Notes: a model not told the origin generated them from the letters alone. A stretch of 64,000 nt of DNA from Patiria pectinifera (GCA_029964075.1 CM057130.1:6882001-6946000), one strand, 5' to 3'; counted from the first letter of the stretch, positions 1 through 11,570 are shown. Numbers and translations are program-made.

Positions 1-1330
1 CACTGTTCTTTTCATTCTGTATAAACACTCGCTCTTTCCTTCTACCTTTGCCATTATCATCTCTACTTTTCCTTGCAGACTGACGTCTTGTCCTCTGTAC
101 ATTGTCTTGATTTTCCTCATTCTTATCCTTTCCACTACTACAACTAATCTCAGCATTACTTTTCTTGCTGCGTAAAAAAATAACCTCCAGTCTGCTGAAC
201 AATGCAACATCTTTCACCTGTATTTAAACATGCATGTTTGCAGTCCATGTTATCTACATGTACATGCTTAATTTTGTCATTGCCTGCCTGTTCCTCACCT
301 TCGTTTCCATGTACAGTTGAAACTTCAATGTGCTCTTGCACATTCAGTGCATGACTCCACAGCTGTTTCCTCCATGTACACTTCAGATGATGGCATCTCA
401 AATTTGTTCTCATCTGTCGGAATGCCAAGATCGTACAACAAAGAGTCATTGTAGGTACACCTCCCACATTTTAGATACAGCCATGCTACGGATTTGCTTG
501 CAAGCACAGACTGAATGTTTGCAAATCCCATACAATTGACATGATAGTAGATTTTACAAGTATCACACTTCACAACTTGATCGTGTTCACTAGCCACTTG
601 ATCACACAACCAACATTGCTTGACTTGTACCTCGTTTATAGAACGATTCACATCCGTAACTGCTGACTTCTCAACACTACATCTCTTGTGAAGTTTCCTT
701 CCTATATTCCCATTTAGTCCATCTGAACATTTACTTCTCTTCAACAAGACCTGTTCATTCCTATGTTTGATCGACTTCCTTTTTTGGCTTCGCTCTTTAT
801 TTTTCATTTTCTTGATAACATAAGACAGACTTCTTTTTGTGTGACTCTGCATACTCTTTTGTGTTTTCTCATGGTTTCTCCTCTCTTCCTTACTCATACG
901 CTGTTCAATGACCTTGCCATTCATCAACCTATGCAATGCTTGTCTTCGTTCACATCTTCTGATTTTCTTTCTCTTCGGTTTTGACACCCTCTTTGTCTCT
1001 TTGATATACTCTACAACACAATCCAATACCTGATGTCTACTGCAGCATGTTTGCCCACTGGCCTTCAACCTTTGCACTGCTTTCTGCTGTTTCAATCTCT
1101 TTTTGGTCATTTTGTTGATTCTCCACTTCTTCCATCGATTCACATGTCTTTCAACATCTGCCACAGGAACAAACATATACAAAGGTTCTGATTCACACAC
1201 ATGTTCAGCATAAGACTCAAGCATGCCTGTACGTTCTTGTATGAACTCAATGATACACAATGGGATTGCATTTTGTCCACACTTTGATTCTTGTTGGAAA
1301 TTTGGTTTCCACACACCCCTTATATAAATC
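1..1330 (-). pseudogene. Decayed PHD-finger protein frame, probably transposon-derived
   Basis: A mostly open, very basic minus-strand frame runs leftward from about 1320. A PHD-type C4HC3 zinc finger is visible at about 457-615: CWLC, then C-x2-C (CDTC), H-x2-C (HVNC), a tryptophan and a final C-x2-C (CGRC). Upstream lies a long Lys/Arg-rich stretch that could bind nucleic acid or act as a nuclear localisation signal. The frame closes near 325. Plausible coding continues in a second frame to about 160 and in a third frame off the left edge, with the last shift near a T7 run, so at least two frameshifts are likely. The rightmost part (1320-1452) looks non-coding and abuts the Penelope element, so the N-terminus is probably lost. 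PHD fingers occur in host chromatin proteins and in several transposon ORFs. I cannot assign a family. Confidence 0.45.
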
Positions 1331-1409
1331 TTGAAAAAATGAAAAAAAAGTAAAACTGCTGCAAACTGCTCACTGACTGGATGGACCTGAAATATATAAA
1401 TCTTAAGGT

Positions 1410-3847
1410 TTGCAACTGTCTCACACTCCCTGCTTAGGAAACCTCCCACCACACCTTCAAAGAAGATGGAATCAAGTTATACATGGTGCCTCTATTAAAC
1501 TCATCAATATTCTCTCTCAGCAGTGTCAATTTACACGGGAGGACCTCCATCAGAATATTTCCCACCTTGACTCCCAAGTCAAATCCAGTTGTTCTGACTC
1601 TACGTACAGGAATTTCCATGATGAGATTGAAAGGGGTTTGTCTAACCGTGACTCTGTCCTACTCAACAGGTGAAACAAGAAGATTGGTGGCTTGCTTGCC
1701 AAGCAACAGCAACGCAGACACAGACGTTTCAGACGTCCTAGGACCCCATCTACCACGCCACCGCCAGAACCCCCTGTCAACACTGTAGTTATTCTTTCTT
1801 CCTCATCAATATCTGACGCAGAGGACAAACTTCTCTCCAAGGGTCTCAATTTTTGTCCCGCTCCCCGTTCTGTGAACCAGGTTCAGCTCAGCCAAGATCT
1901 CACGGAATACTACCGTAGAATCCGTCTGCGTGAGTTTTTCCTGGACAGTGAACCGTGTGAGCCAGAGCCTTTTCGAGTCAAGAGTTCATGGGTACCCCCC
2001 AAGAATCGTGTGCCAGCCATAGAGACATACGTTCAAGTTATCAATTCCCAAGTCACTAACCCGGACAACTTTCCCCACAGGACTCATGATAATCTCCCCA
2101 GAAAGAAGCGCCTGGCTCTCAACTCCTTGCGCTCTCGCACCGTCATCATCATCAAGCCAGCAGATAAAGGTTCAGCTGTGGTCATCATGAATCGGCAGCA
2201 GTACATTGATGAGGCCCAACGCCAGTTGGATAATCGCACTAACTATACCCGCCTTGACTCTGACCCCACAGGCACTTTCTGTCGAGATATACAACAGGTA
2301 CTTGACGATATGCGATCACGTGACCAGTTGTCCAAGAAAGCTCACAAATTTCTTTCTCCCTGTGATTGTAGGACTGCCATATTTTACCTTCTACCCAAGA
2401 TTCACAAGGCTGGCAACCCCGGTAGACCCATCATCTCCGGTTATGGCTCACCCACGGAACGCATCTCCCTGTTCATTGACAGTTTTCTCAAACCCCTTGT
2501 CCCACAGATTTCGTCATACATTCACGACACCCCAGACTTCCTACGCAAGCTTGAAGGAATCAAGGACCAGATTCCCAGCACAGCCATCATTGGGACTTTC
2601 GACGTCTCATCTCTGTACACCAACATCCCACATGAGGAGGGTGTTCGTGCTTGCTCCTTGGCTCTGGCCAAGGCAGGACACACGACTCCTCCCATCAGTG
2701 ATGTTGGCACCCTCATGAGACTTATACTAACGAAGAACGATTTTTCCTTCCTTGGTGAACACTATCTACAGGTACACGGCACTGCAATGGGCACTCGCAT
2801 GGCCCCGTCGATGGCTTGCCTCTTCATGGGCGACCTCGAAGAACGCATTCTTGCCTCGGCCCCATGTCGCCCTTGGATCTGGTGGAGATATATTGATGAT
2901 GTTTTTTTCATCTGGACCAGTGATGAGGACAGTCTCTTGACCTTCACTAACCACATCAATTCCTTCCAACGAAACCATCAAATTCACATCGGAGTTCTCG
3001 GCTCACCAAACCCACTTTCTGGATGTCACCGTCCGCAAGCAAGGCAACTCACTAACCACTGACCTGTATTCCAAACCCACAGACACCCACCAGTACCTCC
3101 ACTCCTCCAGCTGTCACCCCAGGCACTGCAAAACTGGCATAGCGTTTAGCCAGGCACTCAGACTCAGAAGACTTTGTTCTAATGATTCCGATTTCTCCCG
3201 CCATACACAGATACTGAGGAACAACTTGGTGGCCAGGGGTCACAGCTCTCGCCAAGTTCATCGTGCCATTGCCAGAGCTAAAGCTATCCCCAGAAATCTA
3301 GCTCTCACGGGAAAGGCCCCTGATGCCATGGCCAAACCCATGAGTCCCTAATGACAATCATCATATCCTCCATACTTCAGATCGCCTTGCCCGCGCCATC
3401 CCCAACGGCCCCACATTGGCTTACAGGCTTCCTCGAAATCTACGGGACTTGATTGTTCGAGCTGAAGTCCCTTCCTTAGATGCATCCCCTCCCCTCCCAC
3501 CCCTCACTACCCACAGAACCATTGGTAACATCACTTGTAACACCTCTAATGTCATATATCTCATTTCTTGCAGGGTCTGTGGAGTGCAGTATGTAGGTGA
3601 GACTAAGAATACGCTCAAGAAGCGTTTCTATGCCCACCGGTCATCGGTCAACACCAAGAAACTAGACACCCCTGTTGGTCATCACTTCAACCTGCCTAAC
3701 CACTCCATTTCTGATATGATTTTGCAGGGCATTGAATCTCTTGGCCATCGCAAGGACTCAGTTCGCCTCAGCAGGGAGAAAGTGTGGATGAATCGTCTTC
3801 GAACTATTCAACCACATGGTCTCAACATCCAACTTGGAAATGATTAA
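1410..3847 (+). pseudogene. Penelope-like RT + GIY-YIG polyprotein, one stop and two frameshifts
   Basis: The first part (1410-3062) is one frame broken only by a TGA at 1671-1673. It shows RT landmarks: KPADKGSAVVIM, LPKIHKAGNPGRPIISG, the first catalytic Asp in FDVSSLYTNIP, GTAMGTRMAPSMA and the catalytic WRYIDDVFF. A shift near 2975 moves coding to the next frame, where LYSKPTDTHQYLH and HCKTGIAFSQALRLRR, typical of Penelope RT C-termini, continue to a TAA at 3349. A single extra T there appears to cause the third shift. The last frame (3371-3847) holds the GIY-YIG nuclease: NVIYLISC, VQYVGETKNTLKKRFYAHRS and a conserved Glu in the SREKVWM helix. About 810 codons in total is normal for the family. 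The element would have copied its RNA by target-primed reverse transcription but cannot make an intact protein now. Confidence 0.85.
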
Positions 3848-4311
3848 TCCTTTTCTTCCTCCATTGTCCTCCATTCACTCTCACACTCTTTTGTCCGTTC
3901 CCACGCCCTGTGACCTTTGATCCTTCCCCTTTCTGGTCCCTCCCCTGTTTACACAAGACCCCTTGTGGTTTGCCATCTGCCGTTGTTTCTTTCAGGCGTG
4001 TGAAATCTCAGCTTTAAGGCTGATTTCAGCTTTTTTTGTTTTGGATTTCAGCTTTTTTCCCTTACTTGCTGTGTACAAAAGTATAGGAGATTTCCAAAGT
4101 TTAGCCTTTTTAACACCTTTTTCAGCTGTTTTCAGCTATTTTTTTTTATCAGTGGTCACTCACACCCCTGTTCTTTGTTCTCTCATCCACCCTCCCCTGC
4201 ATCTTTCCACACCTTTCACACCTAATCCTCCTTTTGTGTTTCTTCTTTCAGCCCTGCATGTTTCTGTGCACCCCCATGTTAATGTATGTACCTCTGTCAT
4301 TTCTGTTTTAG

Positions 4312-4348
4312 CCTCTGAAGAAGAACTTGCTAAGTTCGCAACGTCAGG
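4312..4348 (+). ncRNA. Hammerhead-ribozyme-like hairpin in the Penelope 3' region
   Basis: The order is CTGAAGA, a perfect 6-bp stem (GAACTT/AAGTTC) with a GCT loop, then GCAA and CGTC, flanked by complementary CCT and AGG. This matches the layout of the minimal hammerhead motifs reported in Penelope-like elements (CUGAUGA, stem II, GAAA, then the cleavage triplet). Both core boxes differ from the active consensus by one base (CTGAAGA for CTGATGA, GCAA for GAAA), so self-cleavage is doubtful. The paralogue at 12258-12294 has the same changes, so they predate the duplication. Confidence 0.45.
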
Positions 4349-4434
4349 CTATATAAATCTTGAGTTTACCTTGAAAACATTAACTGACTTCAACTTTGTC
4401 ATCTTTGGCTACAAATTTTGTAATCTTTAGCTCA

Positions 4435-5375
4435 GAATTGACAATCAGTTTCAGAAAGTAATCGTTGCCTTTGAATTGGCAATCAACTTCAGCAAGTAAT
4501 CTTTGCCTTTGAATTGCCAATCAACTTTAGCAAGTAATCTTTGCCTTTGAATTGGCAATCAACTTCAGCAAGTAATCTTTGCCTTTGAATTGCCAATCAA
4601 CTTCAGCAAGTTATCTTTGCCTTTGAATTCGCAATCAACTTCAGCAAGTAATCTTTGCCTTTGATCTGGCAATCAACTTCAGCAAGTTATCTTTGCCTTA
4701 GAATTGGCAATCAACTTCAGCAAGTTATCTTTGCCTTTGAATTGGCAATCAACTTCAGCAAGTAATCTTTGCCTTTGAATTCGCAATCAACTTCAGCAAG
4801 TAATCTTTGCCTTTGATCTGGCAATCAACTTCAGCAAGTTATCGTTGCCTTTGAATTGGCAATCAACTTCAGCAAGTAATCTTTGCCTTTGAATTGGCAA
4901 TCAACTTCAGCAAGTAATCTTTGCCTTTGATCTGGCAATCAACTTCAGCAAGTAATCTTTGCCTTTGATCTGGCAATCAACTTCAGCAAGTAATCTTTGC
5001 CTTAGAATTGGCAATCAACTTCAGCAAGTTATCTTTGCCTTAGAATTGGCAATCAACAATAGCAAGTAATCTTTGCCTTAGAATTGGCAATCAACAATAG
5101 CAAGTAATCTTTGCCTTTGAATTGGCAATCAACTTCAGCAAGTAATCTTTGTCTTTGAATTGGCAATCAACTTCAGCAAGTAATCTTTGCCTTTGTATTC
5201 GCAATCAACTTCAGCAAGTTATCTTTGCCTTAGAATTGGCAATCAACTTCAGCAAGTTATCTTTGTCTTTGAATTGGCAATCAACTTCAGCAAGTAATCT
5301 TTGCCTTTGAATTCGCAATCAACTTCAGCAAGTAATCTTTGCCTTTGATCTGGCAATCAACTTCAGCAAGTAATC
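4435..5375. repeat. 38-bp minisatellite, about 25 copies
   Basis: A 38-bp unit containing TTGGCAATCAACTTCAGCAA and GTAATCTTTGCC repeats head to tail. Variants recur among copies: AATTCGCAA, GATCTGGCAA, TTATC for TAATC, and AACAATAGC for AACTTCAGC. Because 38 is not a multiple of 3 there is no sustained reading frame, and the short open frames across it are not genes. It sits directly 3' of the Penelope element here and again at 12.4-13.7 kb, so it travels with or duplicated with that element. Confidence 0.9.
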
Positions 5376-6339
5376 TTAGAACAAAATAGCTTTAACACAG
5401 AACACGTTTAGCTCACAAAAAATAACTTCAGCTCACATGTAACAACTTTTATTCATATGATATTTAGGAGATGAAATGTTGGAGTGAATGTGGAATGAAG
5501 TGAACACACTAAGGAATGAAATGAGAGGACAGGGCAGGGTTCATGGGACAGACACACTGGACGAGCTGCACACAAACAGACCAGAAAGAACTTGATGTCT
5601 TGGATGGTGTCACGACACTCTTCATTTCTGAAAACAAAATAAGAAGAAAAAATACAGTTGTAAATGAAGTATGCATACAGTTAGGGTAACAACTAGTGTG
5701 TAACAACCGCAATACAATTCTTCACAAAATTGCCTTTTGTCATGCACAACATGCAGATGTAGCTTAGTATATGGGAAATAAATTGTCGAAACTCTATTTT
5801 TGAACTCGCTCTAGTCCTTTTTATTTGTCTCTACTTGTGTACACTTTACTTGATCCTTCATTTACTGGCTATAATTGCTTAACTGATGTGCGCGGCGATC
5901 TGAGTGGATATGGCCTGGCAGTAAGCGGTTCACTGCAACAAATGACAAAACTCTAATGAATAACTAGCCAAAACGAAGGGATTTACCTGACCCTAGATCA
6001 ATACACATAACAATGCAGTGATTTCACGTACAAGTTCTTCCAAAATTATGACCCAAATATCCTACAGATTTAAACGATGAAACACTTCAAAATGCCCCCC
6101 AAGTTAACCCAAATATATTCTTCAAAGTTTACAGTTAACGATTAATAACAATTGAAACAGAAATCATACCGATTGTGTAGAGTCCGGGGAAACCTAAGCC
6201 TTAATTTCTGGAATTACGTTCACAACGAATCAGTACATGTCGCGCTTGACCCTTGACCTACGCGCAAGCCTGCACATGTAAACAAAGGGCGCCCCCAATA
6301 CAAATCATGAATGAATGTGACTGGTAAGACAACGTTACA
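5376..6339 (-). repeat. Block X, copy 1; candidate BEL LTR or spliced non-coding unit
   Basis: This ~0.96-kb block is nearly identical to 13740-14738. Read on the minus strand it begins TGTAACGTTG directly after a purine-rich stretch (TTTGGGGCTGGGA) that lies about 75 bp past the BEL pol end, which is where a BEL 3' LTR should start. The minus strand also has a good splice donor (ATCG|GTATGA, GT at 6169-6168), an acceptor after a pyrimidine tract (TTTTCAG, 5630-5628) and AATAAA at 5453-5448, all kept in both copies. A 38-codon frame after the acceptor resembles no family I know. I cannot decide between an LTR, a duplicated host promoter/leader, or both. Confidence 0.5.
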
Positions 6340-6429
6340 TTCCCAGCCCCAAATGAACTATCTTACTGGATTTTCATTTTCCCCAAACTTTATGTAACGT
6401 CCCCCTAAAGTCTGAATAACAACAACAAC

Positions 6430-7850
6430 TTAGTTCTCGGCACTCTCCACGAGACACAGCTTGGTGATTGGTCGTCTGAAGTAGCTGGTTCCGGTCTTGA
6501 CCTCCACCTGTCGGACGTTGCCTTCATGGTCTGGGTAGGTTTGGCTGACTCTTCCCAAAGGCCAATGACCGCGAGACACCCTGTCATCCGCCACCAGGAC
6601 CAGATCTCCAACTTGAAGATTCTGTACTCGCTGCGTCCACTTCTGTCGAAGTTGCAATACAGGTAAGTACTCTCGAAGCCAACGCTTCCAAAATTGGTCG
6701 GCCAGAAACTGAGCTTGACGCCAACGTCGACGGCTGTATACATCTTTCTTCTGAAACAGACCTGGGGGTAATCTGGGATTAGCCCGCAACAGCAACAAAT
6801 GATTCGGTGTCAGAGGCTCGTCGTCACCTGGATCAAAACTCAGTGGGGTCAATGGTCTGGCATTGAGAATTGCCTCGACCTCTGCCATCAAGGTAAGCAA
6901 AACTTCATCAGACACAACTTGCTCCTTCAACAAACACCTCAAGATCTTGCGCACAGACCGTATCATTCTCTCCCATACACCGCCCATATGGCTTGCTGTT
7001 GGAGGATCGAATTGCCACCTGGTACCCTGCTGCAGCAGAAAGTCACCAACCCTCCGCTGATTCGGGTCATCAAGACTTTCCCGCAGCTCTCGCTCTCCCC
7101 CGACGAAATTTGTGCCGTTATCACTCATGATGATCTGTGGTTGTGGTTTGCCCCTTCTTGCGATAAATCGTCGAAGTGCGTTGATAAAAGCATCGGTATC
7201 CAAAGAGTGAGCAACTTCAAGGTGGAGTGCCCGCATCGATAAACATGTGAAAATGCACCCATACCGTTTGATGTGACTCCGGCCTTGCTTCACGTAGACG
7301 GGACCGAAGTAGTCAACACCGACCGATGTGAACGGAGGATTATCTGGCGTTACTCTAGCCGCCGGTAAGTCACCCATGAACTGTTGTCTCAATGGAGCAT
7401 TCCTCTTCTTGCACTCAAAGCAGTTGCCAATGACACGTCTAACAGTTGCGCCACCTCTGACGACCCAGAACTTCTCCCTCAGCGACGACCATGTCATTCC
7501 AACCCCGGAGTGCCCTACTAGCAAGTGATGGTGAATGATAATGAGCTCTGTCACCTTATGGTTGCTGGGAAGAATAATCGGGTGTTTCATCTCCTGATCA
7601 ATTGGTGCGTTTCTAAGGCGACCGCCTACTCGCAAGATGCCATCCATCAAAACAGGATTCAGTTTGTGAAGAGAGAGTCGTTGCCCCCTGGACTTCTTTC
7701 CGCAGGTGGCCGTCTCCTGCTTCGTCGAGTGAAGTGCATCTATCATTTTGGGAAATGCTTGACGCTGTATGTACCTTATTATGCCCCTTTCTGCACTCTG
7801 GCATTCTTCTACGGAAAGACCTCCTTGTTTAAGGCTTGAGTCATCTGCTA
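6430..7850 (-). pseudogene. BEL/Pao integrase domain of pol
   Basis: The open frame extends upstream of the first ATG (7746) to a frameshift near 7850, where it joins the RNase H frame. Domains by residue from that ATG: an H2C2 zinc-binding segment at about 71-113 (HHHLLVGH ... CFECKK); the DDE core with Asp145 in VDYFGPV, Asp209 in MSDNGTNF and Glu259 in HMGGVWERM; and a C-terminal DUF5641-like region with VGDLVLVADD and HWPLGRV. All three catalytic acids are present, so this is the best-preserved part of the element. It would have inserted the cDNA into host DNA, but lacks an intact polyprotein. Confidence 0.85.
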
Positions 7851-9076
7851 TTCCCTTGCAGCGGATGTGAAGATACTGAACTAAGGCACTCAGGCACTAA
7901 GGCTGTCTGCGTCACCACCCTCTTGAGTTCAGGATCCCTCTCAAGAGCATCATTGAGCGGCAATATGTCTGGGTTTGGTACAGTACCCTGCACGACAACT
8001 GGAGGTATTGGCCAATGATCCTCATTCATCATCAGGAACTGCGGCCCCTTTAACCAGCGGCCATCTTTGATCATCCTTTCAGCGCTCAGGCCCCTGGACC
8101 CTTCATCTGCTGGGTTGGATTCGGAGTTGACATATCGCCACTGTGACTCATCGGTGGCATCTTGGATCCTTGCAATCCGATTTGCGACAAAGGTGCGGAA
8201 GCGCCTACTCTCGTTTCTTATGTATTGCAGAACCGAAGTTGAATCAGTCCAGAATACAATGTCGGTGATGGGCAATCTCAGCTCTTCCTGAACCATTTTG
8301 CTGAGCTGAACTGATAGGACAGCTGCCGTAAGCTCCAACCTCGGTATGGATATCGACCTCTTAGGACACAGCCTTGCCTTCCCAATGATGAAGGAACAGT
8401 CTATCCTTCCTGATCCATCCACTGTCCGTAGGTAAGCCACGGCCGCATATCCACGCTCGGAGGCGTCTGAAAAGAAGTGCAGCTGACTGATTGCAGTATC
8501 TTCTAGCTTCCTTGGCCTCAAACACCTGGGGATGGTGAGAGCCTCCAATCTTGGCAGGTCATCCAACCAGCGCTTCCATCTAAACAATTCTCGCTCCTCA
8601 AACTTTTCGTCCCAACCTAGCTTCTTGCTGCAGATATCCTGAAGCAAAATCTTGGCAGGTAGGATGAAAGGCGCTAGGAACCCCAGTGGGTCATATAGTG
8701 AGCTGACAATTGATAGGATGCCTCTCCGGGTGGTGGGCCTTTCCTTCAGAACCGTCTTGAAACCAAAGGTGTCCGACTGTACGTTCCAATGTATACCAAG
8801 GGTACGCTCGATTGGTAAGTCTCCCAAATCCAGATCCAACACAGATGGGTCTCTCTCACTTGCTGGAATAGCAGACAGAACCTCCCGGTTATTGCTGATC
8901 CATTTCCTCAGTCTAAATCCACCTTTGCTGAGCAGATCAATGAGCTGTCTAGCCAGGTTGATACCCGCTTCTGCACAACTCACCAAATGAACCAGCATCT
9001 GGAAGTCAGTTGGATCCTTGGACATCATGACTCTGCCACCAGTCATGACTCTGCCACCACAGAAATCGTAGGGCAT
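7841..9076 (-). pseudogene. BEL/Pao RT C-terminal part and RNase H, with RT active site deleted
   Basis: After KDPTDFQMLVHL the frame jumps straight to INLARQLIDLLSKGGF. In intact BEL/Pao RTs these segments are separated by several dozen residues that include the YVDD catalytic box, so an in-frame deletion has removed the polymerase active site. RNase H motifs follow: an Asp in FSDASERG, a Glu in PRLELTAA, an Asp in WTDSTSVLQ, then NPADEGSRG. At the 5' edge an 18-bp stretch (TGGTGGCAGAGTCATGA-type) is duplicated in tandem and adds frame errors. The frame ends near 7845, where a shift leads into the integrase. Confidence 0.8.
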
Positions 9077-9077
9077 C

Positions 9078-10262
9078 TCAGTCTCTCTCGGGAACTCGTA
9101 CCTGGTGGAACATAGCCTCCACGTCTGCTACTAATGCAACAGTCTCATGGCGGAAACGAGTCAGCACACCGACCAGGTTGTTTGTTAAGTCTGGGCCCTG
9201 TAGGAGATTATCATTGAGTGATGTACCTCGGAATCTTGCTGCGCAGTCAAATACCACTCTCATCCTTCCTGGCTTTTGGGGATGAAATACAGGATGATGT
9301 GGCAAATACCATTTCCTTCCAACCTCGACATTTGGTACTTCTTCCGGCACTGGTCTTGCATATCCCCTTTGGACATAACCATCAATGGTTTCCTTGTACT
9401 GCTGACGCAATTCATCATCTTTCTGCAGGCGTTTCTTAAGGGAACCCAGCCTCGTCTCAGCAAGTGCCCGGTTGTCTGGCAAGTCAGGATTTCGTCTTCG
9501 CCATGGTAGACCTATTTCGTAGTGCCCATTAATCAGCCTTGCAGACTCCTCCATGGTGGATCTCGCTCTCCGATCATCCACAGAGTCACCACGCTTATTG
9601 TCCATGATAGATCCGCCAAAATCTACCTCCCAAAATCTCTGCACTTGCTGTTGCAGTTGGTCGTCTTGCAGCTTGGCATGGTTGATATTGAAACTTCCTG
9701 CTCCCTGCTTGAAGGAGGGTGATGTAGGACCAACGAGCGTCCATCCCAGGAGTGATCGCACCGCATAAGGTTTCTTGCCTCCACCCCGCCTCTCTTCCAT
9801 CACCCAAAAGGCTTCAGGGACATCTCCGCCGATTAGGACTTGAACTGGCCTTCCGTCAGTTTGGGGGAACTCAATTCCATCCAGATGTCTCCATTTCTTC
9901 ACATCCTTCTGATTTGGGAAGACGCTACTTGATATAGGCAAGGTTTGGATAGTCCTCACTCTCGTTAGGTCAGGCTCTTCATCATTTTGGATGGACTTCA
10001 CTGTTAGGTTTATCTCCATGCCGTGATACTTGCTTGTTCCTCCAGCTGTATTCAGGGAGAAGTTGAACCTTTCACCCCTGATCCCAAGCTGCTCAGCCAG
10101 CTCCTCGTCGCACAGCGAAACGTCACTGCCTTCATCCAGTAGAGCACAAGTCTCAAGCTCATGGCCGTTGTGTTTGACCCTTACTGGCAGCACTCGCAAG
10201 GCCACTTGCCTTGATGTCACAGCATGGCACTCTGCAGGCTGATCCTTTTCTCCTTCCATCAC
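9078..10262 (-). pseudogene. BEL/Pao protease and RT N-terminal part
   Basis: The N-terminal third has the aspartic-protease motif ALLDEGSDVSLC (DUF1758-like; the DEG variant occurs in BEL elements). RT begins around GRKWYLPHHPVFHPQKPG and includes RMRVVFDCAARF, SLNDNLLQGPDL and the first catalytic Asp in VALVADVEAMFHQV. The frame stops at a TGA just after VPERD, while coding similarity continues past it (DALRFLWW in the same frame), so the stop is a nonsense mutation. The upstream end meets the zinc-knuckle frame at about 10262 through a frameshift. Confidence 0.8.
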
Positions 10263-10819
10263 CCGTCTCCCAGCCCCAGTTGAGGTACATATGTACCAGC
10301 AGGTTCAGGTTTAACACTTGCTGGATTTTCGCAGCCCTTCTGCTCCTCACGATTGGCAACAGGCGCACGGGATGGATGAAGGAGAGTATGATGCTTCCAC
10401 GTGCATCCTTCAATCCCACAACGACTGCTGAGTCTGCAACGTCTGGCTACATGCCATGGAATGAAGCAGTTGTCGCACAGTTTATTATCTCTCATAAACT
10501 GACGACGCTCGTCATATGACTTCTGTGTGAAGGTCTTGCATTCTGCCAATTTGTGTTGCTGGGAACAGCAGAGACATTTGACTTGCTTGTCCTTCTTTGC
10601 TTCATGAAGATAGTCACCACCCACACTAGTTGACAGCGCAGTCACCTTGGCCGGGTAAGCCTTCGGTTTGGTGCGTGAGGAATGACTTGCGCTGGTCGGA
10701 CTGAAAGTCACCTGTGCCTTCTTGGCCCAGTCTGCTTGTAGATGAACGGGCAAGAGACGCTGAACCTTAAGTAGGTTCTCTGAGCTGTTCATGCCCGCAT
10801 TGTATCCAAGCTGGGACAA
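10259..10819 (-). pseudogene. BEL/Pao gag C-terminal zinc-knuckle region
   Basis: Two CCHC knuckles are visible: CLCCSQQHKLAEC and CDNCFIPWHVARRC. A further Cys/His cluster ending in HHTLLH is typical of BEL/Pao gag ends before the protease. The segment before it (SQLGYNAGMNSSENLLKVQR) continues the DUF1759 region in a shifted frame. It would have bound genomic RNA during particle assembly. Confidence 0.75.
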
Positions 10820-11570
10820 GGTTATTTGGCACTTCCCTCGCTAAATCCCAAAGGGCGTTCTGTCGTATCTGTCCTCGGTTGGTAACCTTGCGCAGCAGAG
10901 CATGCATTATTAAGTGTGGCTGTCCAAACTGCTCGCGCAAGATTTTAAGTGCTGTTTTGTAGCCTTCTGTGGGTTCCATCAGGATACAGTTTTCGATGCT
11001 TTCCTTTGCCTTACCTCGACAGAACTGCACAAGGTAAGTCAGCCTTGTTCGGGCATCAGTCACTTTGGAACCGATGTTTGTCTCGAAACTGGTCACGAAT
11101 GCCCAATATTCCGCTGGGTCTCCGCTAAAGGACTTAATGTCAGGCTTCGGTATGTTCATGGTGAGTGTCAAGGCTTGGCACAATTGTGTGATGCTTGCTT
11201 GATCACTTGATGCTGGAGTGGACTGTGAGGTTACTTCAGGTGGTGTGACACTCTCCTCTGTTGTGTTTGAAGGAAATGTTATAATGCCACTTTCATCTAT
11301 CATGTCGGCCTGTGCTCGATCATGGTTGTTGACAACCAGAGTCTTGCTTGTGACTTCTACACTAGTGTCAATTGCTTGCGTAACATCTGGTCTGTCTTCT
11401 GTGGCATCTTCCTCTTGCATTTCCTCTCCCCAAATATGTGTCTCCAATTCTGCCTGCTCCTCTTCATCCTCCGCATTTTGAAGTTGTAATTTCATCTCCA
11501 ACATCATTTTCTGTTGCTCCAGTTGCTGCTTTCGCTTGAGCTGCTCTTTCCTCAGCTTAGTAATCTCGAG
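10767..11570 (-). pseudogene. BEL/Pao gag, DUF1759-like, N-terminally truncated
   Basis: The frame is open up to the junction at 11570 and starts there with a Lys/Glu/Gln-rich coiled-coil stretch (KLRKEQLKRKQQLEQQK). An acidic linker follows, then the DUF1759-like capsid region with IKSFSGDPAEYWAFVTSFE and TRLTYLVQFCRGKAKESIE. The usual N-terminal part and start codon are missing because the sequence switches abruptly to the Penelope GIY-YIG region. A frameshift near 10830 separates it from the knuckles. Confidence 0.75.

Larger units (their letters stand above)
1390..4360 (+). mobile_element. Penelope-like retroelement, nearly full length, inactivated
   Basis: The element encodes, in order, a Penelope-type reverse transcriptase and a C-terminal GIY-YIG endonuclease, which is the defining architecture of endonuclease-bearing Penelope-like elements. 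The 5' boundary is approximate. The short motif TATAAATCTT appears at about 1320 and 1394 and again after the 3' hairpin near 4350, as expected if a terminal-repeat remnant lies at the 5' side. The 3' untranslated part runs from 3848 to about 4360 and holds a hammerhead-like hairpin. The same 3' end recurs at 11571-12345. Confidence 0.85.
6340..11570 (-). mobile_element. BEL/Pao LTR retrotransposon internal region, inactivated
   Basis: Reading right to left, the region encodes gag (DUF1759-like), zinc knuckles, a retropepsin-like protease, reverse transcriptase, RNase H and integrase with a DUF5641-like tail. This order is diagnostic of BEL/Pao. The gag N-terminus is cut off at 11570 by the junction with a Penelope fragment, so no 5' leader or primer-binding site remains. 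Direct copies of a Penelope-end/minisatellite/X composite flank the region. Frameshifts lie near 7850, 9020-9076, 10262 and 10830, and the RT active site is deleted. Confidence 0.85.

Noticed and set aside
4435-5375. CRISPR-like array
   Set aside because: The 38-bp units follow each other directly with no unique spacers, in a eukaryotic context; it is a minisatellite.
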